A stretch of 64,000 bases of DNA from Clostridium ihumii AP5 (GTDB lineage: Bacteria > Bacillota > Clostridia > Clostridiales > Clostridiaceae), in assembly GCF_000612845.1 (NCBI RefSeq), contig NZ_CCAT010000043.1:1-64000 (forward strand), given 5' to 3'. Below the pieces are notes generated by a model, which saw only the letters and a list, made by a program, of their open reading frames with translations, did no database searches and was not told the DNA's origin. Of the stretch, positions 25,494-33,619 are shown piece after piece. Numbering within the stretch: position 1 is the stretch's first letter; each line of letters begins with the position of its first letter. A program made the translations under genes and the position numbers.

Positions 25494-27377
25494 TTAGCTA
25501 GAAAGTTCTACCCATTTATTTAAGACTTCATCTAATTCATTTTGAAGAATTTCTTTTTCGCTAAAGCATTTATTTATTTCTTCATAATTAGGGCCTAATG
25601 TAAGCATATAATTTTCTAACTCTTGAATTTTAGATTCTAATACAGAAATTTTATCTTCTAGTTTTAAGGTATCATTCTCCAATTTCTTTTTTACATTTGT
25701 CCTAACAGGTCTAGTTTTCTTCTCTTTCTTTATAGAATTTTTTTGAGTTTCTTCAACTAGGTTTGCTTTTATAGTTTTATAATTATCATAGTTTCCTTCA
25801 TAAATATTAAAGGCCTTATTTTCTATAGATATTATTTTTGTAGAAATTTTATTTATAAAGTATCTATCATGAGATACAAAGAAAATTGTACCTTTAAAAT
25901 TTTGCAGTGACTTTTCAAGATTTTCAATAGATTCAATATCTAAATGATTTGTAGGTTCATCTAATATTAATAAATTAACTTCATTAAAAAGCAACTTAGC
26001 AAGTTTCAAACGAGTTTTTTCACCACCAGATAGAGATTTAACCTTTTTATATACACTTTCACCAAAAAACATATATTTCGATAGATATTCACGTACTTCT
26101 CCATCTCTTAGATATAAATTTCCTCTAAAACAATCTAAAACATTTAGATTTTCATCTTCAAATTCAACTATTTGAGGAAGATAGCCAACTTTAACATTAG
26201 CACCTAAAGAAAGTACTCCATTATCTAAAGTTTCATCATTTAATAAAATCTTTAAAAGTGTAGATTTGCCACATCCATTTGAACCTATAAGAGAAACTCT
26301 TTCTTCATATCTTATAAGAAAATTACCATCTTTAAATAGTAATTTATCATCAAAGGATTTACTTATATTTATAGCCTTTATTACTTCATTTCCAGAACGT
26401 TCAGTGTCTAAAAATGAAAGATTCATATTCTTTTCTTTTAAATTTGGCTTATCTATTTTATCCATTCTTTCTATTCTTTTTCTCATATTTTCAGCTTTTT
26501 TATAAAACTTTTCTCCGCCACCTTCTTGAGCCCATTTACGAAATCTTTTATATGCATCTTCCATATCTTTAAGTTCTTTTTGTTGATCTTTATAATGTTT
26601 TAATTGAATTGATTTATTTTCATTTTTTTCACTTATATATTTAGAATAGTTGCCTTTATAAACAGTACTCTCAAAGTTTTCAATTTCTACTATTTTATTC
26701 ACAACATTATCTAAGAAATATCTGTCATGAGATACTATAATTACAGATCCACTATAGGATTTTAAATAGCATTCTAACCATTCCAGGGATTCAACATCTA
26801 AATGGTTTGTAGGTTCATCTAATAAAAGCATATCTGGACATTCTAAAAGTATTTGACCAAGCATTACTGTTGTCTTTTCACCACCACTTAAGGTGTCAAA
26901 ATCTTTCTCTAAAAACGTATTTGTAATTTTTAAGCCACCACAAACTTTACTAAACTTTTCGTCTTTATCATAGCCACCCAATATAACATATTTTTCTTGT
27001 AAATTACTATATTTTGATAATAGTTTTTCAAGTTCTATACCTTTTGCATCTTTCATGCTTTTTTCTATAGATTTTATTTGTTTTTCTAAAGCATAGATGT
27101 CATTAAATGCTATATTCAAAATATCTCTAACAGTATGATTTTTATCATACTGTGGTATTTGTCTTAAATATCCAATAGTAGCATCTTTTCTTATGATGAT
27201 ATCACCTTTATCTATAGATTCTTCTTTTGTAATTAATTTCAAAATAGTGCTTTTGCCACATCCATTTCTTCCAACTAAGCCTACTTTTTCTCCTTTAAAA
27301 ACTTCAAAGTTAATATTTTTTAGAACTAAGGTAGCTCCAAAATATTTTGATACATTGTTTAATGATAATTCACTCAT
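25494..27377 (-). CDS. ABC-F family ATPase (ribosome-associated, likely antibiotic resistance or translation factor)
   Basis: 627-residue soluble protein with two ATPase domains and no membrane segment. Walker A: GRNGCGKST (residues 36-44) and GSNGCGKST (about 360). Signatures LSGGEKTT and LSGGEKTR. Walker B regions LLLDEPTNHLD and LILDEPTNHLD. The charged inter-domain linker (about 240-320) and a C-terminal coiled coil (about 555-627, LEDKISVLESKIQELE) match ABC-F proteins that act in the ribosomal E site. AGGAGG precedes ATG 27377. A 590-base leader with a leader peptide and two terminators lies upstream, as is known for antibiotic-induced ABC-F genes, so a role in ribosome protection is favoured over a housekeeping role. 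The exact subfamily is not assignable by eye. Confidence 0.88.
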   Translation of the reverse strand: MSELSLNNVSKYFGATLVLKNINFEVFKGEKVGLVGRNGCGKSTILKLITKEESIDKGDIIIRKDATIGYLRQIPQYDKNHTVRDILNIAFNDIYALEKQIKSIEKSMKDAKGIELEKLLSKYSNLQEKYVILGGYDKDEKFSKVCGGLKITNTFLEKDFDTLSGGEKTTVMLGQILLECPDMLLLDEPTNHLDVESLEWLECYLKSYSGSVIIVSHDRYFLDNVVNKIVEIENFESTVYKGNYSKYISEKNENKSIQLKHYKDQQKELKDMEDAYKRFRKWAQEGGGEKFYKKAENMRKRIERMDKIDKPNLKEKNMNLSFLDTERSGNEVIKAINISKSFDDKLLFKDGNFLIRYEERVSLIGSNGCGKSTLLKILLNDETLDNGVLSLGANVKVGYLPQIVEFEDENLNVLDCFRGNLYLRDGEVREYLSKYMFFGESVYKKVKSLSGGEKTRLKLAKLLFNEVNLLILDEPTNHLDIESIENLEKSLQNFKGTIFFVSHDRYFINKISTKIISIENKAFNIYEGNYDNYKTIKANLVEETQKNSIKKEKKTRPVRTNVKKKLENDTLKLEDKISVLESKIQELENYMLTLGPNYEEINKCFSEKEILQNELDEVLNKWVELSS

Positions 27378-27409
27378 TCTAAAATCCTCCTAACATAATA
27401 AAAACCGAG

Positions 27410-27460
27410 CAAGTATAAATATAGATAAAACTATATTTTATTGCCCGGATTTCAGTAGTA
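27410..27460 (-). terminator. Proximal attenuator/terminator (T2) of the ABC-F leader
   Basis: On the minus strand CCGGGCAA (27458-27451) pairs with TTGCTCGG (27422-27415), and inside it AAATATAG with CTATATTT, giving a long stem followed at once by TTTTTATT. It ends only about 20 bases before the ABC-F ribosome binding site. Confidence 0.7.
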
Positions 27461-27729
27461 AGTTGAAAGAATTAAAGATATAGTACCTTTATCACTATAA
27501 ATTATTAAAACTAATAAAAGATAACAAAAATTAATTACTTTAATCTTAATATTAAAAACAATACATTATCTATTTTAAAACTGTTAATTTAAAAATAGAC
27601 ATATTTAACAGCAACTTAAAAATAAGACTTTTACAGTAAAAAAGATAAATTTAAATTGTTTTACTATATAATACTAAGATTTTATTATTTATCTGAAATT
27701 TATAGTTTAAATCAACTTAGAGTTCCATA

Positions 27730-27762
27730 TAAAAATCCGGGCAAGGTCATACTTACCCGGAT
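27730..27762 (-). terminator. Distal attenuator/terminator (T1) of the ABC-F leader
   Basis: On the minus strand ATCCGGGTAAG (from 27762) pairs with CTTGCCCGGAT (to 27735) with one wobble, followed by TTTTTAT. The 3' arm is also a perfect 10-base complement of the 5' arm of T2 (ATCCGGGCAA), so the two hairpins can exchange partners. Confidence 0.75.
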
Positions 27763-27856
27763 AAATTTTCATTTAAAAATTTAAAAAGGTTAACCGGTGA
27801 AAGATGAACTACTTGCTTTATTCATAACACATCTAAAATTAGGCATAGTAATACCG

Positions 27857-27934
27857 TTAGTAGCATAAAAATGCAGAGATTCTAACAGATATAGCTCTAA
27901 TTTTTGACATCTTATCTATAAAGCGAGTATTCAT
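27857..27934 (-). CDS. Leader peptide of the ABC-F attenuator (25 aa)
   Basis: A 25-codon reading frame starts ATG 27934 after an excellent AAAAGGAGGTG site and reads MNTRFIDKMSKIRAISVRIS then AFLCY and a stop. It lies about 40 bases downstream of the promoter and about 95 bases before the first terminator. Antibiotic stalling of ribosomes on such leaders is the known inducing signal for several ABC-F and Erm genes. A second short frame (MPNFRCVMNKASSSSFTG) begins just after the stop and ends before T1. Confidence 0.65.
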   Translation of the reverse strand: MNTRFIDKMSKIRAISVRISAFLCY

Positions 27935-27975
27935 TTTTACACCTCCTTTTAACAAATAATATATTTATATTAATC

Positions 27976-28004
27976 AGTATAAAACTAAATACAAATAATA
28001 TCAA
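27976..28004 (-). promoter_or_regulatory. Promoter of the ABC-F leader transcript
   Basis: On the minus strand TTGATA (28004-27999) and TATACT (27981-27976) are spaced by 17 bases. Transcription would start near 27969, about 35 bases before the leader peptide start. Confidence 0.7.
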
Positions 28005-28178
28005 CAAAAACAAAGAAAATTCATAATTATTTTAAAATTACACAGTAATTAAGATACATATTTTTAGTATAGTATACATTAGAAATAGGATAATGTTGAT
28101 TTTATAAACTTAAAGTAATAAAATGAAAAAGTATAATAAAGAAAATTCAGAAAATATTAATGACACAGGGGGAATGTC

Positions 28179-29405
28179 ATGAAAAGAAAGACAAACTTAT
28201 TACAAACATATAGGGGACTACCAAAAGAGGTTTATATATTATTTTTTGGTAAAATGATTAATTGCATTGGGGCATTTGTTTTTCCTTTACTTTCTTTAAT
28301 ATTAACTCAAAAAATAGGATTAACAGTAAAGGAAGCAGGGTCATTAGTAACCTTTGCAGCCATACTTCAAGCTCCTTGTATAATACTTGGAGGAAAGCTT
28401 GTTGATAGTGTTGGAAGGAAGAAAGTTATAGTTATTTTTCAAGGAATAGCGTCAATTTTATTTATAGTGTGTGGTTTTATAAATCCGTCTAAAAAACTTG
28501 CGTATATGATAATTGTAGCAGCCTGTTTTTCTTCTTTTGCAAATCCAGCATATGATTCAATGGTTGGAGATATTACAACTAAGGAAAATAGAAAAGCTTC
28601 ATTTTCACTTATATATATGGGGCTTAACTTAGGATTTTCTGTAGGACCTATAATAGGTGGGTTGTTATATGAAAATTATCTTCCACTAGTTTTTATTGGA
28701 GATGCAATTACAACACTAATATCTTTAAGTCTTATAACTATCTTTATTAAAGAAACTCATGTTAAAAATGAAGATGAAAAAAATAGTAGTGATGAATTTG
28801 AAAGTGAAGAAAGTGGATCGGTTATTAAGGTATTTTTAAAAAGACCAATACTTATATACTTTGCACTTATTATGCTTACTTTCCAGTTTGCATATTCTCA
28901 GTGGGGATTTGCTATACCTATACAACTTGGAAGTATTTTTGGAAGTAAGGGTGCTAAATATTTTGGACTTTTAAGTGGATGTAATGGAATATTAGTTATA
29001 ATATTGACACCAATATTAACTGCGTGCACAAGAAAAATAGATATATTAAAGATAATATCTTTTGGTGGGCTTTTGTATGCTATTGCATTTGGGTTATGTG
29101 GATTTATAGAAATACTTCCAATGTTTTTTATGGCCATAGCTATAATGACATTAGGAGAAGTTGCTATTTCTACTAATAGTGGAACTTTTATAACTAATCT
29201 TACACCAGCTTCTCATAGAGGAAGAGTAAATGCTGTGATTCCACTTATTTATGGAACAGGAAATGCTATTGGACCATTTATAATGGGGAATATGCTTGAA
29301 AGTTATGGAGTAACAACATCCTGGATGGTGATTTCAATAGTTGTACTTGTAGGTTCAGTATTTATGTATTTATTAAGATTTAATAAGTTACTAAGAAAAA
29401 ACTAA
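28179..29405 (+). CDS. MFS transporter (drug/solute efflux type)
   Basis: 408-residue major facilitator protein with twelve predicted hydrophobic segments. The loop 2-3 motif A reads GGKLVDSVGRKKV (about residues 68-80), and a long charged central loop (about 193-215, KETHVKNEDEKNSSDEFES) splits two six-helix halves. It resembles DHA1-type efflux pumps such as MdtG/YfmO. Substrate is unknown. ATG 28179 follows CAGGGGGAA. It is divergent from the ABC-F leader, and an inducible resistance pair is possible but unproven. Confidence 0.85.
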   Translation: MKRKTNLLQTYRGLPKEVYILFFGKMINCIGAFVFPLLSLILTQKIGLTVKEAGSLVTFAAILQAPCIILGGKLVDSVGRKKVIVIFQGIASILFIVCGFINPSKKLAYMIIVAACFSSFANPAYDSMVGDITTKENRKASFSLIYMGLNLGFSVGPIIGGLLYENYLPLVFIGDAITTLISLSLITIFIKETHVKNEDEKNSSDEFESEESGSVIKVFLKRPILIYFALIMLTFQFAYSQWGFAIPIQLGSIFGSKGAKYFGLLSGCNGILVIILTPILTACTRKIDILKIISFGGLLYAIAFGLCGFIEILPMFFMAIAIMTLGEVAISTNSGTFITNLTPASHRGRVNAVIPLIYGTGNAIGPFIMGNMLESYGVTTSWMVISIVVLVGSVFMYLLRFNKLLRKN

Positions 29406-29411
29406 GGGAGA

Positions 29412-29750
29412 TTATCTTTCTTCTCTCCTAGTTTTTTCATCATTTTTCATTTCCCATTGAATTATAATTGTCATAAGGGCTCTTAAAAGAATTATAGAAC
29501 CTAAGATCACTATTTCGTCTAAACTTCTAATTAAAACAGTTTTTAAAATTTCAGCTCCCAGCTTAAATTCTAGTCCCGTAGCCATAGCATTTGCAAATTG
29601 ATGTTTTACTGGATATTCTTCTTTTAAAATTAATCCCTTCAAGTAATGATAAAATGCTTTAAAACCACCAATAGTTATTACTGTTATACCCATAAATTCT
29701 AAAGCACTTATAATAAATGGGAGATAATGTTCAATTATATTTTCAATCAT
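29412..29750 (-). CDS. DUF1622 family membrane protein
   Basis: 112-residue membrane protein with hydrophobic segments at about 8-30, 75-92 and 92-105 (overlapping). It matches the DUF1622 pattern: LEFMGITVITIGGFKAF, then the central ATGLEFKLGAEILKT and RSLDEIVILGSIILLRALMT. The family is uncharacterised. ATG 29750 is chosen because TTAGGTG lies 5 bases upstream; a GTG at 29759 is inside that site. It is convergent with the MFS gene, with only 6 bases between the stops. Confidence 0.8.
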   Translation of the reverse strand: MIENIIEHYLPFIISALEFMGITVITIGGFKAFYHYLKGLILKEEYPVKHQFANAMATGLEFKLGAEILKTVLIRSLDEIVILGSIILLRALMTIIIQWEMKNDEKTRREER

Positions 29751-29903
29751 AAATTTCACCTAACTTTAATTTTGATTAATGCTATTATGTGTAGAAAATA
29801 ATTTATATATTAAAGAAATAATTTTAAAATTATGAATTAAAACAATATTAGTATATAATGTAATTAGAAAATTATATAACTTTATTAGAAAGGACAGATT
29901 AAA

Positions 29904-30509
29904 ATGAAAAATCCAATAGTTAACATGAAAATAAGAGATGGTAAAGAAATAAAAATAGAGTTGTATCCTAGTGAAGCACCAGAGTCAGTTAAAAACTTTA
30001 TTGCGTTAATAAAAAAAGGTTTCTTTGATGGTTTATTATTTTGGAGAGTTGAAAATGATAAACTTATTCAAGGTGGATGTCCTGATAATGATGGAACAGG
30101 AACTCTTGGATATAGTATAAAAAGTGAATGTAAGGAAAATGGTGTAGATAATAATTTAAAATTTACAAGAGGAACTATAGGTCTTGGAAGATTTGAATTT
30201 AATACTGAAAATAGTGAGTTTTTCATTGTAACAGTAGATACACCACAATTAGATGGAAAATTTACATCTTTTGGACGAGTTGTAGAGGGAATGGATGAGG
30301 TAGATAGAATAAGTAAAATAAAAACAATAGAAATGGGATTTTTTCATAAAGCTGCAGAAGAAGTTGCTATTGAAAAAATGACTGTTGATACTTTTGGTGT
30401 GGAGTATGGTGAGCCAGAAAAATTACCAGGGTTTACAAAAGAAGAAATGGTAAAAAAGAATAACGATATAATTGAAGAAAGAAAAAAATCTGGTCATAAA
30501 GTTATATAA
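29904..30509 (+). CDS. Peptidyl-prolyl cis-trans isomerase, cyclophilin type
   Basis: 201-residue cytoplasmic cyclophilin. The core fits: VKNFIALIKKGFFDGLLFWR (FxRV active-site region, Arg present), LIQGGCPDNDGTGTLGYSI, and SEFFIVT in place of the common SQFFI. It departs from the family at three usually constant positions (FHRV to FWRV, IQGGDP to IQGGCP, SQFF to SEFF), so activity may be lower. A charged C-terminal extension of about 40 residues (KLPGFTKEEMVKKNNDII) is seen in clostridial homologues. No signal peptide. Monocistronic with terminator. Confidence 0.85.
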   Translation: MKNPIVNMKIRDGKEIKIELYPSEAPESVKNFIALIKKGFFDGLLFWRVENDKLIQGGCPDNDGTGTLGYSIKSECKENGVDNNLKFTRGTIGLGRFEFNTENSEFFIVTVDTPQLDGKFTSFGRVVEGMDEVDRISKIKTIEMGFFHKAAEEVAIEKMTVDTFGVEYGEPEKLPGFTKEEMVKKNNDIIEERKKSGHKVI

Positions 30510-30525
30510 CATTTATATTTTATAT

Positions 30526-30563
30526 AAAGCCATGAATAATTTAATTTTATTCGTGGCTTTTTT
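30526..30563 (+). terminator. Terminator of the cyclophilin gene
   Basis: AAAGCCATGAAT (30526-30537) and ATTCGTGGCTTT (30549-30560) form a 12-base stem with one wobble, followed by TTTT. Confidence 0.85.
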
Positions 30564-30848
30564 AGCGTTAAAAGTAAAATTTAAATTAGAGATAACAGGA
30601 AAATTCATGATATGAATATTGTGAATCTTGTGTATAAGGATATGTATAATAATAGTTGAATACAAAAATATATTAGTATAATTATAAAGTAATAATGTAT
30701 AGAAAGATTATTTATTAGCGTCAAATATTAATTTTGTATGAATAAAAAATGAATTTATATTAAAAATAAGAAAAAATAGGTTTAAATATAAATTTTTATA
30801 TAAAATGAACAAAATTTAAAATAAATAAGAGTATTTAAATACTATCTA
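30564..30848. other. AT-rich intergenic stretch without a gene
   Basis: Nothing supportable between the cyclophilin terminator and the truncated repeat A copy at 30849. Composition is almost pure A and T with no conserved frame. Confidence 0.4.
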
Positions 30849-31033
30849 AAAATAGTTTTTATGTGTTTCTATATTTAAATCTTAGGAAGAAGTGAGTAAT
30901 ATTTAGTATAATTTTTTATTTTTCACTCATACTTATTACTTGGTTTCAAATACAAAAATAGAAATAAATTGTAAGTTTAGTAGTATCATTTAATAAATAT
31001 ATTATTTTCATTTTGAACCTTTAATCCTATAGA
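30849..31033 (+). repeat. Dispersed repeat A, left-truncated copy
   Basis: Matches the right two thirds of repeat A: the AATAGTTTTTATGTGTTTCT segment, a TTTCACTCATACTTATTACT segment, TTTCAAATACAAAAATAGAA and a decayed tail TTTGAACCTTTAATCCTATA. It lies about 380 bases before the NhaC gene in the same direction. Confidence 0.65.
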
Positions 31034-31413
31034 TAACTATAATGTGGATTTTAGAAATATAAATATATTTAAGTAATAGTATATTTTAAAGGGATTTTAG
31101 TTCAATATATTACATAAAAAAATTACATAAATTAGAATAAGTTGAATAAATTCCATAAAATATATACAAAATATTAACAAATTATTAGAAATTTCAAAAA
31201 CTGTTGAATTCGTTGGCATATGCAAATATAATTTACCTATACAAATTTTAAGGCTTAAAATTATACTAAGCAAATGAATTTTTATTCAAAAATTATTAAA
31301 ATATTGTAAATTAATACATACTAAATTATATCTATGGGGTTGATATAAGGTGAGAAACTTATAAAAAATTGAAAATGAGTTTGAAGCCTTATATAAAAAA
31401 GGGGGAAATAAAA

Positions 31414-32907
31414 TTGAAAATTTTAAATGGAATCTTAAAACTTTCACCAGTTGCTATTTTAGTTGGGCTTATGTTAAGTGGTATGGAAATTTTAATAGCA
31501 GCACCAATTGCTACTTGCTGGGCTGCAATTGTAGCATATGTAACAGAAAAAATAAAATTTAATGAACTGGTAGATTGTTCAGTCGAAAATGTTAAATCAA
31601 TGCAATTAGTATTTTTTATACTTATGTTTGCATATGCAATGGCATCAGCATTCATGGCTACAGGCGTTGGTGCAGCAATAGTAAATGTTGCATTGGAACT
31701 TGGACTTACAGCAAGGTCAGTAGCTGTAATAGGATTTTTAGTAACAGCAATATTATCTGTGGCAACAGGTACTTCATGGGGAACTTTTGCTGCATGTGCA
31801 CCAATATTTTTATGGCTTTCACATATAGTTGAAGGAAATGTATTATTAACAGTAGCAGCAATTGCTGGTGGATCTTGTTTCGGTGATAATATAGGGTTAA
31901 TATCAGATACAACGGTAGTCAGTTCGGGAATTCAAAAAGTTGAAGTTATAGATAGAATTAAAAATCAAGGAGTTTGGTCTGGAATTTGTCTTGTTATAAC
32001 TGCAATAATATTTTATGTATTAAGCATATCAATGAATCTGTCAAATGTAGCATCAGTTAATGCATCATCAGCAATTGATTCAATTCCTAAAGATGTTTGG
32101 GCAGTTCTTGGAAAGAAAAGACCAGAAGCAGTAGATCTTTTAAATCAAGTTAAAGTGGGAGTTCCTTTATATATGATTATTCCACTAATAATTGTTATAA
32201 TAGCTGCAATAAAAGGAATATCCACAATAGCATGCTTATCTATGGGGATAGTATCCTCTTTATTATTAGGATTGCTTGCAGGAACTACAACTATCCCTCA
32301 GTTTTTAGAGTTAGTTCAGGTAGGATTTAGTGATGCAGGAAAAACTGTAATTGTAATGATGATGTGGGTTGGAGCCTTTGGGGGTATAATGGCAAAAATG
32401 AAAGCTTTTGAGCCTATATCAAAGCTTGTTATATTTGTATCTAGAAATGTAAGACAGTTAATGTTTTTTAATGGTTGTTTATCAATACTAGGAAATGCAT
32501 TATTAGCAGATGAAATGGCTCAAATAGTTACTATAGGACCAATTATAAAGGAATTAGTAGATGAAAATGTTGAAGGTAGTGAAGAAGATATGTACAAGCT
32601 TCATCTTAGAAATGCCACATTTTCAAGTGCACTTGGAGTATTTGGTTCTCAATTAATTCCTTGGCATGTTTACTTAGGATTTTATGTGTCCATAGCTAAT
32701 GCAGTATATCCACTATATAAATTTACAGCAATTTCATTTATTAGATACAATGTAATGGCTATAGTTGCAGTTGGTTCATTGTTATTACTTACAATAACAG
32801 GATTAGATAGGTTTATACCGTTATTTGGAATACCTAAAGAACCACAAGTTAAACTTAAAAAGAAAAATAGAGAAGAATATTATGAGGGATCTGTAGAAAT
32901 AATGTAA
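31414..32907 (+). CDS. Na+/H+ antiporter family protein (NhaC-like)
   Basis: About 497 residues with eleven to twelve hydrophobic segments. Conserved stretches include ATGTSWGTFAACAPIFLWLS and GGSCFGDNIGLISDTTVVSS, the latter with the acidic residues expected in the ion pathway of NhaC/arsB-like antiporters. It may exchange sodium for protons or carry an organic anion; specificity is not readable. TTG 31414 is chosen since GGGGGAAA lies 6 bases upstream; an upstream in-frame TTG at 31369 has a poor spacing. Monocistronic with terminator. Confidence 0.85.
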   Translation: MKILNGILKLSPVAILVGLMLSGMEILIAAPIATCWAAIVAYVTEKIKFNELVDCSVENVKSMQLVFFILMFAYAMASAFMATGVGAAIVNVALELGLTARSVAVIGFLVTAILSVATGTSWGTFAACAPIFLWLSHIVEGNVLLTVAAIAGGSCFGDNIGLISDTTVVSSGIQKVEVIDRIKNQGVWSGICLVITAIIFYVLSISMNLSNVASVNASSAIDSIPKDVWAVLGKKRPEAVDLLNQVKVGVPLYMIIPLIIVIIAAIKGISTIACLSMGIVSSLLLGLLAGTTTIPQFLELVQVGFSDAGKTVIVMMMWVGAFGGIMAKMKAFEPISKLVIFVSRNVRQLMFFNGCLSILGNALLADEMAQIVTIGPIIKELVDENVEGSEEDMYKLHLRNATFSSALGVFGSQLIPWHVYLGFYVSIANAVYPLYKFTAISFIRYNVMAIVAVGSLLLLTITGLDRFIPLFGIPKEPQVKLKKKNREEYYEGSVEIM

Positions 32908-32913
32908 TTAATC

Positions 32914-32957
32914 AAAGAGCCATAGCGAAATAAAATTTTGATATGGCTCTTTCTATT
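32914..32957 (+). terminator. Terminator of the NhaC-like gene
   Basis: AAAGAGCCATA (32914-32924) and TATGGCTCTTT (32942-32952) form a perfect 11-base stem followed by T-rich sequence. Confidence 0.85.
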
Positions 32958-33068
32958 TTGAATAAACTTACAAGTGATAATTGGATTTCCAATTTTAAAA
33001 AATGATTTTTTATTAAATTTGCACAGCAAATTAATTGAAAACAATATAAAAACATAGTTTTATAAAAT

Positions 33069-33235
33069 ATCCAAAGTAATAGTGATAGTTACTATTGAAA
33101 CTATGATCAGTAAGAATATTATAATGGGGGAATTTATTCTCCAAAATGAACTTTTTATGGATAAATATTATACTGATTTTATTTGAAGTACAAATAAAAC
33201 ATTGTAGTGGGGATTTCAATCCACGGGATATTCAC
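33069..33235 (+). repeat. Nested element C, copy 1
   Basis: About 165 bases, nearly identical to 58453-58621. Both copies share TATGGATAAATATTATA, the hairpin GGGGAATTTATTCTCC and the hairpin around GGGGATTTCAATCC, so the element is structured. Neither copy codes for a conserved protein. Confidence 0.7.
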
Positions 33236-33364
33236 TATCACTATTCACTTTTCACTCTTACTTCTTACTTAGTTCCAAATATAAAAATAGGAATAACGTG
33301 TAATTTTAGTAATATCATTTAATAAAGCTATTATTTTGAATTTGAAAAGCTTTTTTATTTCATC

Positions 33365-33439
33365 AAGAAACAGGAATTATTTAAATTAGTATTTCTTTGA
33401 AATTTTTATGAATAACATTTTAAATAATTCCTATTTCTT
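33365..33439 (+). repeat. Small palindromic element B (MITE-like), copy 1
   Basis: A 75-base segment with inverted ends: AAGAAACAGGAATTATTTAAA and TTTAAATAATTCCTATTTCTT. The same ends recur, in larger form, at 47074-47258, and the left end again near 58395. Confidence 0.65.
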
Positions 33440-33555
33440 GGAATACTACTATTCTCATTTAATATTTGAATAATTTCATTTTTTAGCTTGGAACCCTATA
33501 GTGATAACAAAATGTTATTTGTAAATGATTACAGGTGATGCTAAAATTATGCAGG

Positions 33556-33590
33556 ATATATTAAAAAATACAGTGTTTTTAATATATTTT
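33556..33590 (+). terminator. Attenuator-like hairpin before the binding-protein gene
   Basis: ATATATTAAAAA (33556-33567) pairs with TTTTTAATATAT (33576-33587), followed by TTTT, about 30 bases upstream of the start of the lipoprotein gene. No upstream gene needs this terminator, so it may be a premature stop in that gene's own leader. The leader (33500-33555) matches no riboswitch I know. Confidence 0.5.
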
Positions 33591-33619
33591 TAAATTTAGT
33601 GTACATTAGGGGGAAACAA

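Larger units (their letters stand above)
32993..33500 (+). repeat. Dispersed repeat A copy carrying two nested elements
   Basis: The outer sequence is repeat A: TTTGCACAGCAAATTAATTG at the left, TTCACTTTTCACTCTTACTT in the middle and the tail CTTGGAACCCTATA at 33487-33500. It is interrupted by element C (33069-33235) and by element B (33365-33439), both of which recur elsewhere in the window. A short open frame on the minus strand lies entirely in element C and is not considered a gene. Confidence 0.7.

Noticed and set aside
33031-33219. Minus-strand open frame of 62 codons
   Set aside because: It lies wholly inside repeat A/element C. The other copy of element C does not preserve the frame, so it is not a gene.
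33500-33555. Possible riboswitch before the FecB-like receptor
   Set aside because: No B12 box, no other known conserved core. Only a hairpin with T tail can be supported.
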